This document shows, one piece after another, positions 54,173-64,000 of a DNA stretch of 64,000 nucleotides. Origin of the DNA: Dipteris shenzhenensis (taxonomy: Eukaryota > Polypodiophyta > Polypodiopsida > Gleicheniales). A program made the position numbers and the translations under genes. The stretch is taken from NCBI GenBank assembly GCA_047967505.1, contig CM106541.1; one strand, 5' to 3'. The notes beneath the pieces are model-generated. The model had not been told where the DNA came from, searched no databases, and was given only the letters and a program-made list of their open reading frames with translations. The number at the start of each line of letters is the position of its first letter. Position 1 is the stretch's first letter.

Positions 54173-55445
54173 TCCAATATGTACTTACATGTCCTTAGTA
54201 TATATACCTTCAGATTAAGGCTTGGAGTCGAGTGCATTTTGTTTGCATTGTAGGCTATGCTAGGATAAACCAATGGAAAGTCCCTCTAGGCCCTCAGCAA
54301 GATTTTGGTTAATAGTGAATGCCTCCCCATAAGAGGGGCATCTAAAAAGGTTGGTTTATGTGAGGGTTACTAAGTGCCCCTTTACTCCTAGGGTATTCCT
54401 AAGAGGCCATGTAGTAGAAGCTTCTAAATCTAAGAGTCTAGAGTGAGCTTGTGGATGACAAGCATGCCCAATATATCCTTGGACTAGTGTGAACCAATGC
54501 AAAGGCATGTCTAGATCCCCTTCAAACTTTTCAATAATGGTGAATGCCTCTCCATGATTCACATGATGCATTTATGGTTGCCTAGTACCCTATAGTTGGG
54601 TGTTCTATGGAGATCATGTCGTAGAAGCTTCTAGGTCTTATACCTCAAGAGAGTTTGTAGATGACAAGCTTGCCAAATATGTGCTAAGCCTACATTTGTA
54701 GACCAACGATGTGGTCTCCCCTATTTTATGGGATGAATCAATGCATCACTTGTGGTCTAGTCCCATCCTCCAAGCTTCTTGGATCGTGGTATATATCCAA
54801 CAATCTGTGGACCTATTATCCTTAAATGTGATAGGTCCATTGCATTCTAGACAATGTTTCCATGGTCCCCGAAATCTAGTTGGCAATTGTTGGATTGTAC
54901 CCAACTAATGTACTTACGTGTCCTTAAAATATCTACCTTCAGGTTAAGGCTTGGAGTCGAGGGCATTCGGTTTGGGTTGTAGGCTAGACTACGATAAACC
55001 AATGCAAAGTCCCTCTAGGCCCTAAGCAAGATTTTGTTAATAGTGAATGCCTCCCCATAAGAGGGGGATCTAAAAAGGTTGGTTTATGTGAGGGTTACTA
55101 AGTACCCCTATACTCCTAGGGTATTCTTATGAGGCCATGTTCTTTAAGCTTCTAAATCTAAGAGTCTAGAATGAGGTTGTCGATGAGAAGCTTGCCCAAT
55201 ATATCCTTGGAAACCAATGCAAAGACGTGTCTAGATATTTGGATAATGGTGAATGCCTCTCCATGAATTCCCATGATGCATTTATGGTTGCCTAGTACTC
55301 TACAGTTGGGTGTTTTACGGCGATCATGTCGGAGAAGCTTCTAGGGCTTATATCTTAGAGAGATTGTGAATTATAAGCTTGCCTAATATGCATTTGTAGA
55401 CCAACGATGTGTAGTACCCCTTGTTTTAGGGGATGTGAATCAATG
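54173..55445 (+). repeat. Tandem duplication, about 0.73-kb period
   Basis: The segment from about 54173 to 54745 is repeated from about 54906 to 55445. Shared blocks include ttaaggcttggagtcgag, gtgaatgcctccccataag, ggtttatgtgagggttacta and gcatttatggttgcctagta. Within each unit the phrase gtgaatgcctc occurs twice, hinting at an older internal duplication. No coding function is recognised. Confidence 0.85.
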
Positions 55446-55789
55446 CATGCCAAGCCAATGGCCATGTAAACCAAAATGTCACAGGTAGCATTGGATTGAG
55501 TCCACAAGAAGTTGTAGACGAGTCGCCTCAGTTTCACTTGAAATAACATTCTTAGTACTTTAACCTGAAGTAACCTTCCTTGGATTAATGGGACGAATAA
55601 ATAAGTATGTACTTGGCTATTGTACATGCATCTTGTATTGGAGAATTGACTACAACTTCCGGCCTTGCTACTTATTAATATGTCAACTCTATGTAGATGT
55701 TTGCAATCAATCATTTACCTATCGTTTCCCATCCAGTTAGCTCATCTATTCTAGCAGCTGCATGTAGGTATGCGCACTACATGACAATT
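55446..55789 (+). other. Spacer with no recognised gene
   Basis: AT-rich sequence; the minus-strand 119-codon frame has no recognisable motif. Confidence 0.35.
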
Positions 55790-56359
55790 TCTATCAAATC
55801 CGTGGGGGATTTCTTTGCCCAATGGCTTTTAAGTTTGGAGCATCCATTCTTGACCCCCTAGGGTTGTGCGCAAAGTAATTACCAATAGCATAAACCACCT
55901 CAAGGATGTCAAATTGTTTGCAAATGTTGCTTTCAATAAGCCTTGGTATTGATCGTTGGTAAGTGCATCCCAACCAGTCGACAAAAAGCAAGGTTTTAAT
56001 GAGTGTGACGGTAAGATCCAATATACATAAATGACACGTGAGGATATGGAGTTGTAAAGAGAGGTGATAGCTTTGGTAAACAATCATGTGTGGATTCCTA
56101 TCATGATGCCTTGATGGTGATGATATCCATGCCATGAGGAACACCAAGTTGAGGAAGAGAGCCTCAAAGAATAGCTAAGAAAACATTGCAAGATGTTGTC
56201 ACTTTAGTGGCTACATATACTCAAGAGGAGGGGTTGGTCACTAGTCTATGTGTGTCCATGAGATGAAGCTTGTTTGCTTGAAGAAGGCCACCTTGAAGTT
56301 AAGAAGAGCAAGAAGCTCGTGAACCCCTATGTGTCAAAATGTTGTATGTAGGAGGGTCT

Positions 56360-57140
56360 AAAAAGTCCCACATGTAAACTCCCTTCCAAGAAATTTGGCT
56401 AGCTCCCATTGATAAGATTTAGAGAGAGCCAAGTTTTTAGGTGAAATCAAGCAAGCAATTAGGAGAATGAACCTACAATCTTCAAGAAGGTCCCAACTTG
56501 CAAACAAATAAACCTCCTTGACACATGCAACTATGGCAAGCAATTCGACAAAGACATATTCAAGGATATACAATGAGAAGATGGACCAACCCATTACTAA
56601 TATTCCCTCCTGCACATGCCATACAAAGTCACCCATTTGTCATAGAATTAGCATAAGTATCGATAATGATTTGTTGTACATTGGAGAGTCCATGTAGACC
56701 TTGAGATGCCCCTTTAAAAATGCTTTCACATCCATGTGGAAGATGGACTATTGTGAATGGATTGCTACTACGATTATGGTTTGGATCATTTCTATTTGAG
56801 TAGTGGGAGCAAATGATTATCGTTTGAAGATGGCACATTGTGAATGGATTGCCACTATGATTATGGTTTGGATAATTTCCATTTGAGTAGTGGGAGAAAA
56901 TGTTTCTTGATACTCGTGACCTTCAGCCTATGCAACCCTTTGGCCCCAGCTGAACTTTATTATTGTCAAGGGTCCCATTAGACTTATACTTGACCTTGTA
57001 CATCCGCGCTAGTCTGAATTGTCCTTCACTTCTTCAGCTCTTTGATCAATTTGACCTGAGCCATCAGACCATAGTTTACAGTTTGTAAATTTCAAATTCT
57101 ACTTGAGCTTCATACCCCTCATAACTAATATATGAGATGT
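56360..57140 (-). pseudogene. Copia reverse transcriptase and distal pol remnant
   Basis: Scattered motifs include YKVKYKSNGTLDNNK (fingers) and MDVKAFLKGHLK (motif A region with its Asp). A later frame at 56358-56636, EYVFVELLAIVACVKEVYLF, weakly resembles the E-A-E-Y region of copia RNase H. An imperfect repeat in the middle (NYPNHNRSGNPF and NDPNHNRSSNPF) reflects a small tandem duplication at 56750-56880. Confidence 0.5.
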
Positions 57141-57329
57141 TGGAATTCCTAGATTCTTTCCAATGTCTTTTTACACCAAAGCAGGCTCTCACTCTCCTCC
57201 CTACGTTGGTACTTCTCTCTTCTCAAGGTCTCAATATAATTCTAACTTTATTGTATCTGATCTGGGATCTAGGTATAGTATTGCACCTAGCTTGGGTCTC
57301 CATGGGGCATGATCTCAAGGATACTCTGC

Positions 57330-57620
57330 TTTCTACAAGTCGGTCTCTTAAAAGGCCATATCTTTTTTCTATGTAGTCAAAAGATGCACTTTCAACTCCT
57401 CAAATCTAGCTTGTTCCTTATGTTACTATGGACATAGATCAAAGCATGAAAATAAAATACATGAGGTCCTTGATGATGGGTTTCTTTATCATGTATGCCT
57501 CGGACCTCCAAATGAGCCTTCGCCTCAAATGCCTTCATTGTTGCGATTCGGTTAGAGTATAAGTAGCTACATGGATTGTCTATGCCCAAAATGAACGTCG
57601 AAGATCCTTCCCTCATAACT
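57330..57620 (-). pseudogene. Copia integrase C-terminal remnant
   Basis: A minus-strand frame reads IYVHSNIRNKLDLRS followed, after a stop, by KCIFL. This matches the copia pattern YVH....R.KLD..S.KCIF.GY at the integrase end. The rest of the integrase core is not recognisable. Confidence 0.5.
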
Positions 57621-58169
57621 TACTCAACCCCATCTTATCAATCCCGTGGTCCTTTCACACTACCACCCCATTTTATTGGGATGTGCATCCATTGCCAGTT
57701 GCCTCTGGATCTCGATTTGCTTGTAGTACACATTCCATGCAAAGTGTCTTCAGCTTCTTCCCGATCTCACCTTATACCTTTACTCTCCATCCCCTAAATT
57801 TATCGAAGGCTTAAGACCTATTGGACAGATTATAGATCCATGGCATTCGACTAAAGTTGTCAATGGAAGTGCATTGCTCTAGTATGTGACCTTCTAGGCA
57901 TCGGCCCACAAATAAGCATGGTAGATTTCATGTCTGCCTACGAATGGTAGTCCATCCCCCATTCCAAATTTTTGCATATCTTGTAGGACCAAATATTTGA
58001 CGTGCCTAAATCTCACGCCACAATCTTAAGGCATTTTAGTTGTCCATCACCACCAATGGACTTACCTTCACTCTCTACTCCTTTGGCAATCTTTGTTCTT
58101 ATGGCCTTGGGCCGAATGAGGATGTTGTCTTCATCAAATACCACACTCATTACATTTCTTACAAGCTTC

Positions 58170-59045
58170 TCATAGAGAGAGAAAATTCTTGGATAGATCT
58201 AGAACATAAAATACATCTCTGAGTACTTTCTCCTCTCTAGCGATAGCATTGAATGACACCGTTCTGATTCCCTTAGTGGGATAGCTTAGGTTGTCTCCAA
58301 TCGCAATGTTGGATTTGGCCCTTACTCCAAAGAGTATTTGGAAGCACTCTTGAGTCTTCGACATGTCTTCTATGCACCATTGTCTGTGTATCGCCCTTCC
58401 CCCATTTGGAGTTGGTACAAGTTCTAAACATCTTTCAATCACTTGTCGAGAGCAATAAACATTTCCTCCATGATGCCATTCACTACTTCTTTCTTCGATG
58501 CATCCAACCTAGTGATCTCTAGCAAAGTGTCCTTGTTTGCCATACTTAAAGCACGCTTTGTGCCTCTTGTCCGATCCAGCCATTTTAGATTTCTGGAACC
58601 AACATTTGGCTTTCTCTTGCTAGGTTTCCCTTTTGCTAGGAAAGCCTTGTCTTCGAATTCGCCATGTTTCTTCTCCCAAACCTTCTCCTACAAGAGGAAA
58701 GGTACTAGCTCTTTGAAAGTGCTTTGTGTTCCTTTGTTTTACAACAATAGTCATCACAACCCTTCGTAGCTTTGAGAAGCAATGTTCCTAGCAATCCGAG
58801 ATGAATCTAATTATTACCAATTGGATCAAGTTGATCTATGGAAACTTTCACTTTTGTGATGTAGTCTTGCTCAAATTTTTGCCATTCATCTTGATGTTGT
58901 AAATATTTGTCTCAAGGTTGAGTTTTTTTGCTTTGTTGTTCACCTCGAACATCTCCTTGAGAACCTTCCATGCTTCGATTGTTGTTTTAGTTACTTGAAC
59001 GTGAGGAAGGATAGGGTTTACAATATTATTGATGATGATCGCCAA
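58170..59045 (-). pseudogene. Copia gag, knuckle and gag-pre-integrase region
   Basis: The frame at 58848-59045 reads IVNPILPHVQVTKTTIEAWK then EMFEVNNKAKKLNLETNIYN, the copia gag core. Near 58510-58560 is CFKYGKQGHFARDH, a CCHC knuckle with two Cys lost. The frame at 58170-58442 has WCIEDMSKTQECFQILFGVR then SNIAIGDNLSYPTKGIRTVS and DVFYVLDLSKNFLSL, the region around the protease and integrase zinc finger. Confidence 0.75.
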
Positions 59046-59370
59046 GGCCTTTGCATCTTGTAGTACCCAACCTTACATTGCAACCACATTTGCTATAGTG
59101 ATCACTTCTCCAATGGTGTTCTTGATATGTTTGGATATCAACTATGTTCAAGTGATGTTTTGATAGACTTCTCTCACAACTACGTAACTTTCAACCTCAC
59201 CTTCCAATGGAACCATCAAGATTTTTAATCTCATAATCAACAATCAACTAGCCATCTTGAGGTGAACCCTCAGAGGCGGATGACTAAGCTTCCTCAATTT
59301 GGGAGGAACTCCTTCATTTAGTGTCGATGTAGACTACAACATTTGATAACATCATATGCTCTAAGACCAC

Positions 59371-60530
59371 GTTGGGAAATCTAAGAGCAGATAATGGTAT
59401 ATGTAGCTAAGATGCTAGGCTCAAAAACTCTCAAATATAGCCAACTTTGATACTATGGTAGGGAGCCAAACGTCTTACTCATAGACTATGCCTTAGAAAT
59501 GAACATTTATTCAACATACTCAAATGAAGCACAACATAAACTCTTTTACTTCATAGGGTAACTCCTAGATCAAAAGCATCTCTTTGATCCAACGCTCGAC
59601 CACCGTATCCAAATATGAAAGATTGATGAACACCAAGATTTAAAGGTTGAATTCATTAACCAAAGATTTCAAACTTGATTCCTTGATTACACAAATCTAT
59701 CCAGGAGCTCTCACTACACATCCATCAAGAGCTTCCTTATAGCAACACTTTGGTTGGATTGATTAAGGGTAGATTCCTGCATGCCTCCCTCAAAGGGCTT
59801 CAATGTGATCTTATGTGGTTGCTCAACTTCACAACTCCCAAAGTTGCACCAAATTGCTTGTGCATGCACTGACACTGACTTAGTAGCTTTGGTAGTGGAC
59901 CTTCACTTGCGGTTACGTTATGCCATGTCTTGGCTTTAGACCTCAGCTTGCAACTATGTCATGCTAATAAGCTTTGTTCTTTGTTGGACATCAAGCTTGT
60001 AGCAATGTTATGACACGAAGCTTCACCCACCAACACATCCGAGCCACACCAAGATTCTCCAAGCAACACTAATGGATTCAATAGTAACCTTAGCATGCAC
60101 ATCAACTATTTTATAGAGTTGATCTGCTTTTATTTGCCTCCATATTACAAATGGCAATGTTTTAGTTATCTAATAGAAATCAGAGGTAGATTTTTGTTGT
60201 TTTCTAACTGATAGAGTGAACCCTCAAATCAATGCTATGATTCATCATCTTGTCATCAAAGTTGCCTATCTTTAAGATCCCACCCAAGGCTCTAGCCTTC
60301 TTGATCCCAACCCAAGGTATCTACAAATTTACCTATTATTTACATCCACAACCTTGGAATCTTACTATCCAAAAGATAGTCCGAGATTCATGAATAGTCA
60401 TTGATATGAAGACCAAATTACAAATTTGATTTTGTCTTTGCTACTGTGAACACTAAATATGAATCATTACTTGCGTGTTTGTCCTTCTCATTTGGGGGCT
60501 GACATATGAGGTAGTGATTGCCACCAACAT
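59371..60530 (-). repeat. Putative copia 5' LTR and flank
   Basis: Next to the primer-binding site the minus strand reads CCCAACG, close to the CCAACA that ends most copia LTRs. The outer LTR boundary cannot be found because no second LTR is visible. The rest is AT-rich with no gene. Confidence 0.4.
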
Positions 60531-60591
60531 TGTGTTTAAGCATGCATGCATGTGTGTGTGTGTGTATACAGGGGGGGGGGCAGGGGGGCTA

Positions 60592-61399
60592 TTGCAAAAT
60601 ATCACCTCGGCATGCATTATCGTCCGATATGGCATCACATTATCTCCATGATTCAAAATTTTATTCCAAATCCTGCTTTGGAGATAGAGGACCAACTGCA
60701 AGACTGGACTCTTCATTTGCCAAGCTCGACATGTCCTCCTTTTTACAGCTGTCTCATATTACAGTTTCTTCCCTTTACAAAGTTCTTTTGCCCTTACCTT
60801 GGGTTTCGCAGTAGGCAAATTACCTTTGGCATATGAATCGTCCTGCAAAGTGGTGGTGACAAAGATTACGTGAGATTTAGAAATCAAAACTTCCTCTTCG
60901 ACAACAAGTGTTTTTGTGGCAAGTTTTATTGGGAGTTTTTCCATTTGGGCAGGTTCTGGCACGCAGACATATTGCTCCAGCTATTTGTTGCAGATGCTTA
61001 GCTCCATGGGAGATAGTGCCTCACCTTCTTTGGCACTGCTCTCATACACGTGAGTTCCTTGGACTGCTGGAACCAAATTTCCAAGTTTTATTTTTGGAAG
61101 ATGCTTTTGGTTGTCTGGGATTCACCCACCTAGACAAGATTTTGATATGTTTTTTCTTTGGGTCAAATATTGGGCACTTTGGACTCTATGGAAAGCCAGA
61201 AATCATATAGTTTTTGGTGATCCCATTTTCTCAGCTTACACTTTCTTTAGACACTCTTTGTAGTAATCCTTTTATGAGTGCCTGCAAATAGGGTCTATTT
61301 GTCCTATATTGAGATCTTCTCTTGATGTGTTTCAGCACATCCTGCTTTTGGATGCTGACTCTGTAATATAAAGGCAAATTTCTCACCCAAAAAAAAAAA
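60592..61399 (+). mobile_element. LINE family C 3' end, copy flanked by TG repeats
   Basis: The copy begins near 60592 just after (TG)n at 60551-60566 and a G-run, and ends CACCC plus 11 A followed by (GT)n at 61400-61410. The frame at 60908-61210 encodes the zinc-binding domain: FLWQVLLGVFPFGQVLARRH, then PAICCRCLAPWEIVPHLLWH and CSHTREFLGLLEPN, with C-x2-C, His and Cys in place. A 3' tail GTAATATAAAGGC precedes the A-run. Confidence 0.85.
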
Positions 61400-61410
61400 G
61401 TGTGTGTGTG

Positions 61411-62022
61411 ATGATGTAATTCATGCATGGCTCTCAACCTAGGGTTGCCATGATGCATCATTTGCTCTTACAACTCACCACCCTTGCTTTTGGACAATTG
61501 GCAACCCACTTAGTGGGATTTTCTTTTGGGTTGTATTGATGGCAAGATCCAAGGCTATCCTTTGGTCTCCAACATGTTAGTGGATTGGAAAAACATCCTC
61601 TTGCATTTGGAATGGCATGGCCGAGATTCATTACAAGGAAATTCTCTTAGAGCTAAAAGCATACATTGTTCAAATGTTTTCACCCTTCCGCTAGCTTTGC
61701 AGGTGCCTCGACATTCATATTTTCTTAGTTTTAAAGGTATCCACTCGGTTGTAGATGTTATTCATGATGATGGGACCCTTCTTTCTTTTCCTTTGGCTGC
61801 TGCAAAATATGGTCTTGGCATGCATTATCGTCCTATATGGCACACTATTGCTACCACTAGAGCTTGAAGACCGACTTTAGGATTAGACTCTTCATTCACC
61901 AGGATCGTCATGCCATTCTTTGAGTCTATCTCACATTATAGTATCTTCACTGTATAAAGTTCTTTTTCCCCCACCCATCCTGTTTTGGAATATAAAGTCT
62001 CGAAAGTTTTCATCAAAAAATA
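61411..62022 (+). mobile_element. LINE family C 3' end, second copy flanked by TG repeats
   Basis: It lies between (GT)n at 61400-61410 and CGTGTGTGTG at 62023-62032. The frame at 61526-61867 includes RHSYFLSFKGIHSVVDVIHD and ends GLGMHYRPIWHTI, matching LGMHYRPIWHHI of the copy at 60.6 kb. Between about 61970 and the tail (ggaatataaag) the zinc-domain segment is deleted. Confidence 0.75.
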
Positions 62023-62032
62023 CGTGTGTGTG

Positions 62033-62559
62033 TTTTTTGATTCATTTTCAACAAACCTATATATTGTAGGCTTGTATTGTGCACTCTCCCTCTTCCTTCC
62101 CTTGACATTTTTACGACATCAAAGCTAATGCATTTGAGAAGAGACACGGCAAGCTTCTCCCAATGAAGAATGAGTGCTCTCCACAATAATACAATAATTG
62201 ATATGTTGAGGATCGAGTTTCATCCTTGAACTTTGTGAGGTTTTCTCTTATAATCTTCCTCTGTTGAGACCTTGGCATTCCTTTCATTAGTAGTATGGAG
62301 AGAGAGCAGTAACTAAACTCCTAGTTGACAAAGCACTATGAGCAATCATGAGAAGAGTTGCATCCTATTGAGCTCACAATTAGGTGCACTACTCCTTTCA
62401 CTCTTTCCAAGATCCTTTGATGTAGTAGGGGGATTGAATGACATGTTGTTTCTTTCAAAGTACTAGAGCCAAGTTAATGAAGACACTAATCTAGGATCAT
62501 GAAGTTTAAATGTACATGGGTGGATCCTTGAGAGTCAATTGAGAGGTCTTTGAGACCAA
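62033..62559 (+). other. Spacer with no recognised gene
   Basis: No supported coding or repeat feature is seen. Confidence 0.35.
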
Positions 62560-62830
62560 AAGGTATGACTAGATAGAAATACACTTGACTTTTTATAATC
62601 TCTAGCATCTAGTTTGTGTTCTTGAATAAAAGGAATGTGAACAAGTCCCCATGTAACACTTGGATGAAGCTGATTACGAATTAGCTGCCTTAGGTGGTGA
62701 TGAGGCACACCACCAAGTCTTTATATGTTCCATCTAACAATCCTCATTGGTGAGAGGAAGTAGGGTGGAAGACCATACCCGACCTAGTGGTGCAAATAAC
62801 TCCTAGATGCCCTGTATGCAACAGAGGGCC
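62560..62830 (-). pseudogene. LINE endonuclease N-terminal fragment (minus)
   Basis: Nucleotide runs such as gtgttcttgaataaaa, gatgaagctgattacgaattagctgcc and gatgaggcacaccaccaag match 44270-44420 and 35510-35650. Those regions encode the start of the LINE endonuclease. The copy is short and has several stops. Confidence 0.7.
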
Positions 62831-62967
62831 TCATAGAGGGGCTTTTGTAGATTTTGATGTCTCATTTGTAAGGTGGAGTGCTATCTCCTTTACATGTGGA
62901 TATAGCCCTTTTTGATATTAGTGTTTTTAATCATAGTCACTAGTACTAGAAGACAAGAGATTCTCGG

Positions 62968-63500
62968 ATGCGAGATTGGCCTCAGATAGTAGGTAGTAGA
63001 CTTATAGAGGAAAGAGCAAAAAAGGTATATAGATTCTTAGATTCAAGAGAACTTTGCTACATTGAAGGCTCAACACTAGGTTTAATTAGATCAAAGAGCA
63101 GAATATGCCTTTCACTCACAAGAGTCTTTTCAGATTCAAATCAGGGAAAGAGTCCGTAGACATTTTTCTCTATTATTGAGCTAAGACACAATAGGAAAGT
63201 GTTTCTTACCCAATTGGCTTAGATGGGGTTTTATAGTCAGATCTTGATAACATCTTACGCATAGCTACAGTTTTTTATGCATCCCTTCTTTTAGTAGATC
63301 TTGACAATCTTGCTAGAGATGATGCCAGATATAGTGTATGTCAGAATATTCCAACATTGATCAAACCAACATGAGAGTCTCACTTGATGCACTTTCAACA
63401 TTTGGAATCTAGGATTGCACTTCATGCCCAAGATCAAGTGTTGAGTCTTGGATGGGTTGTAATCACTTCATGGTAGGGATCCTTGATTTGATACCTTTGG
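62968..63500 (+). pseudogene. LINE A-type endonuclease-RT linker fragment
   Basis: The DNA reads atcaaagagcagaatatgcc at about 63090, matching atcagagagcagagtatgcc at 9478 in copy 1, and continues through the same linker (compare FYASLLLVDLDNL with FFASLFTTDPST). Many stops and small indels are present. The RT domain itself is absent. Confidence 0.72.
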
Positions 63501-63594
63501 TAACTACTATTAGTAATGCTATATCATATTAAAGAAAATGCACTATTAATATATTTATTGTATAGCAATATATAGCATCAATTTTAGTACCACC

Positions 63595-64000
63595 TATAGC
63601 ATAGTATTGGTACTTGATTTTCGTGGTCTACTAGTCTCTTCCTTTTGCATACAAGGGTTCTCTATTAGGTGAATTATTATCCTCTTGATGTCATTTCTAA
63701 GTGTTGACTTGATAGCAATACCGTTTCCATGTGAATTGGTGCATAGAATTAGTAATTTTATGGGAATAGATAACTACCACATCATAGTGGGAACTACTAG
63801 TTAACACAAAATATATAATGCACATGGATATCAACTATAGCATAGTATTTCTACTTGAATTTTTGTGGTCTACTAGTCTCTTCCTTTTGCATAGAAGGGT
63901 TGTCACTGTGTGAATTAGTACCCTCTTGATGGTATTCCTAAGTATTGGATTTCATAGCAATACCATTTCCATGTGAATTGGTATATAGAATTAGTAATTG
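63595..64000 (+). repeat. Tandem repeat, 241-bp period, running off the window
   Basis: The segment starting tatagcatagta at 63595 recurs at 63836. Blocks such as gtggtctactagtctcttcc and tttccatgtgaattggt are conserved between the two units. The array continues past 64000, so it may be part of a longer satellite. Confidence 0.88.

Larger units (their letters stand above)
55790..59369 (-). mobile_element. Decayed Ty1/copia element (minus)
   Basis: From 59369 leftward the minus strand gives a degraded primer-binding site (TGGTCTTAGAGC at 59358-59369), copia gag, a knuckle remnant, a gag-pre-integrase segment, an integrase C-terminal segment (NKLDLRS...KCIF near 57400) and an RT fragment (FHMDVKAFLKGHLKVYMD near 56700). 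The integrase-before-RT order is that of copia. All parts are heavily mutated, and the region below about 56.4 kb is not readable. Confidence 0.7.

Overview
This is a nuclear window from a land plant with a large, repeat-filled genome. No bacterial or organellar gene is visible. LTR elements on both strands carry primer-binding sites matching plant initiator-methionine tRNA, and the one host gene belongs to a land-plant-specific family. The LINE and LTR content and the very long introns suggest a fern (a gymnosperm is the alternative). That assignment is inference, not proof.

The main content is the 3' end of a plus-strand host gene that I read as NRPE1, the largest subunit of RNA polymerase V, which acts in RNA-directed DNA methylation. 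Three exons join in frame: 13742-14775 (13 units of a 17-residue GWG repeat, an Argonaute-binding platform), 37513-37627 (first half of the DeCL domain) and 53214-53369 (second half of DeCL plus the stop). They encode 434 residues. The introns between them are 22,737 and 15,586 bp. The polymerase catalytic exons must lie upstream of the window.

Almost everything else is transposon debris, much of it inside these introns. 0-13 kb: a LINE 5' end (minus), low-complexity and minisatellite DNA, a decayed Ty3/gypsy element (minus, 2.9-9.4 kb) and a decayed LINE 'family A' (plus, 9.4-12.7 kb). 14.8-37.5 kb (first large intron): LINE A and B copies, a Ty1/copia gag remnant, minisatellites, an unrecognised decayed ORF, a foldback element with 0.32-kb arms and a nearly complete decayed LINE B. 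37.6-53.2 kb (second large intron): head-to-head LINE B copies, LINE C copies abutting (CA)n tracts, and a second Ty3/gypsy element with a LINE A copy nested in its gag. 53.4-64 kb: 3' flank of the gene, a tandem duplication, a Ty1/copia remnant, LINE C copies bounded by (TG)n, LINE A fragments and a 241-bp tandem repeat running off the end.

For this annotation LINE A, B and C are sequence families defined within the window, not database names. All transposon reading frames are interrupted by stops, frameshifts or deletions, so no element looks autonomous. Boundaries of decayed elements are approximate.
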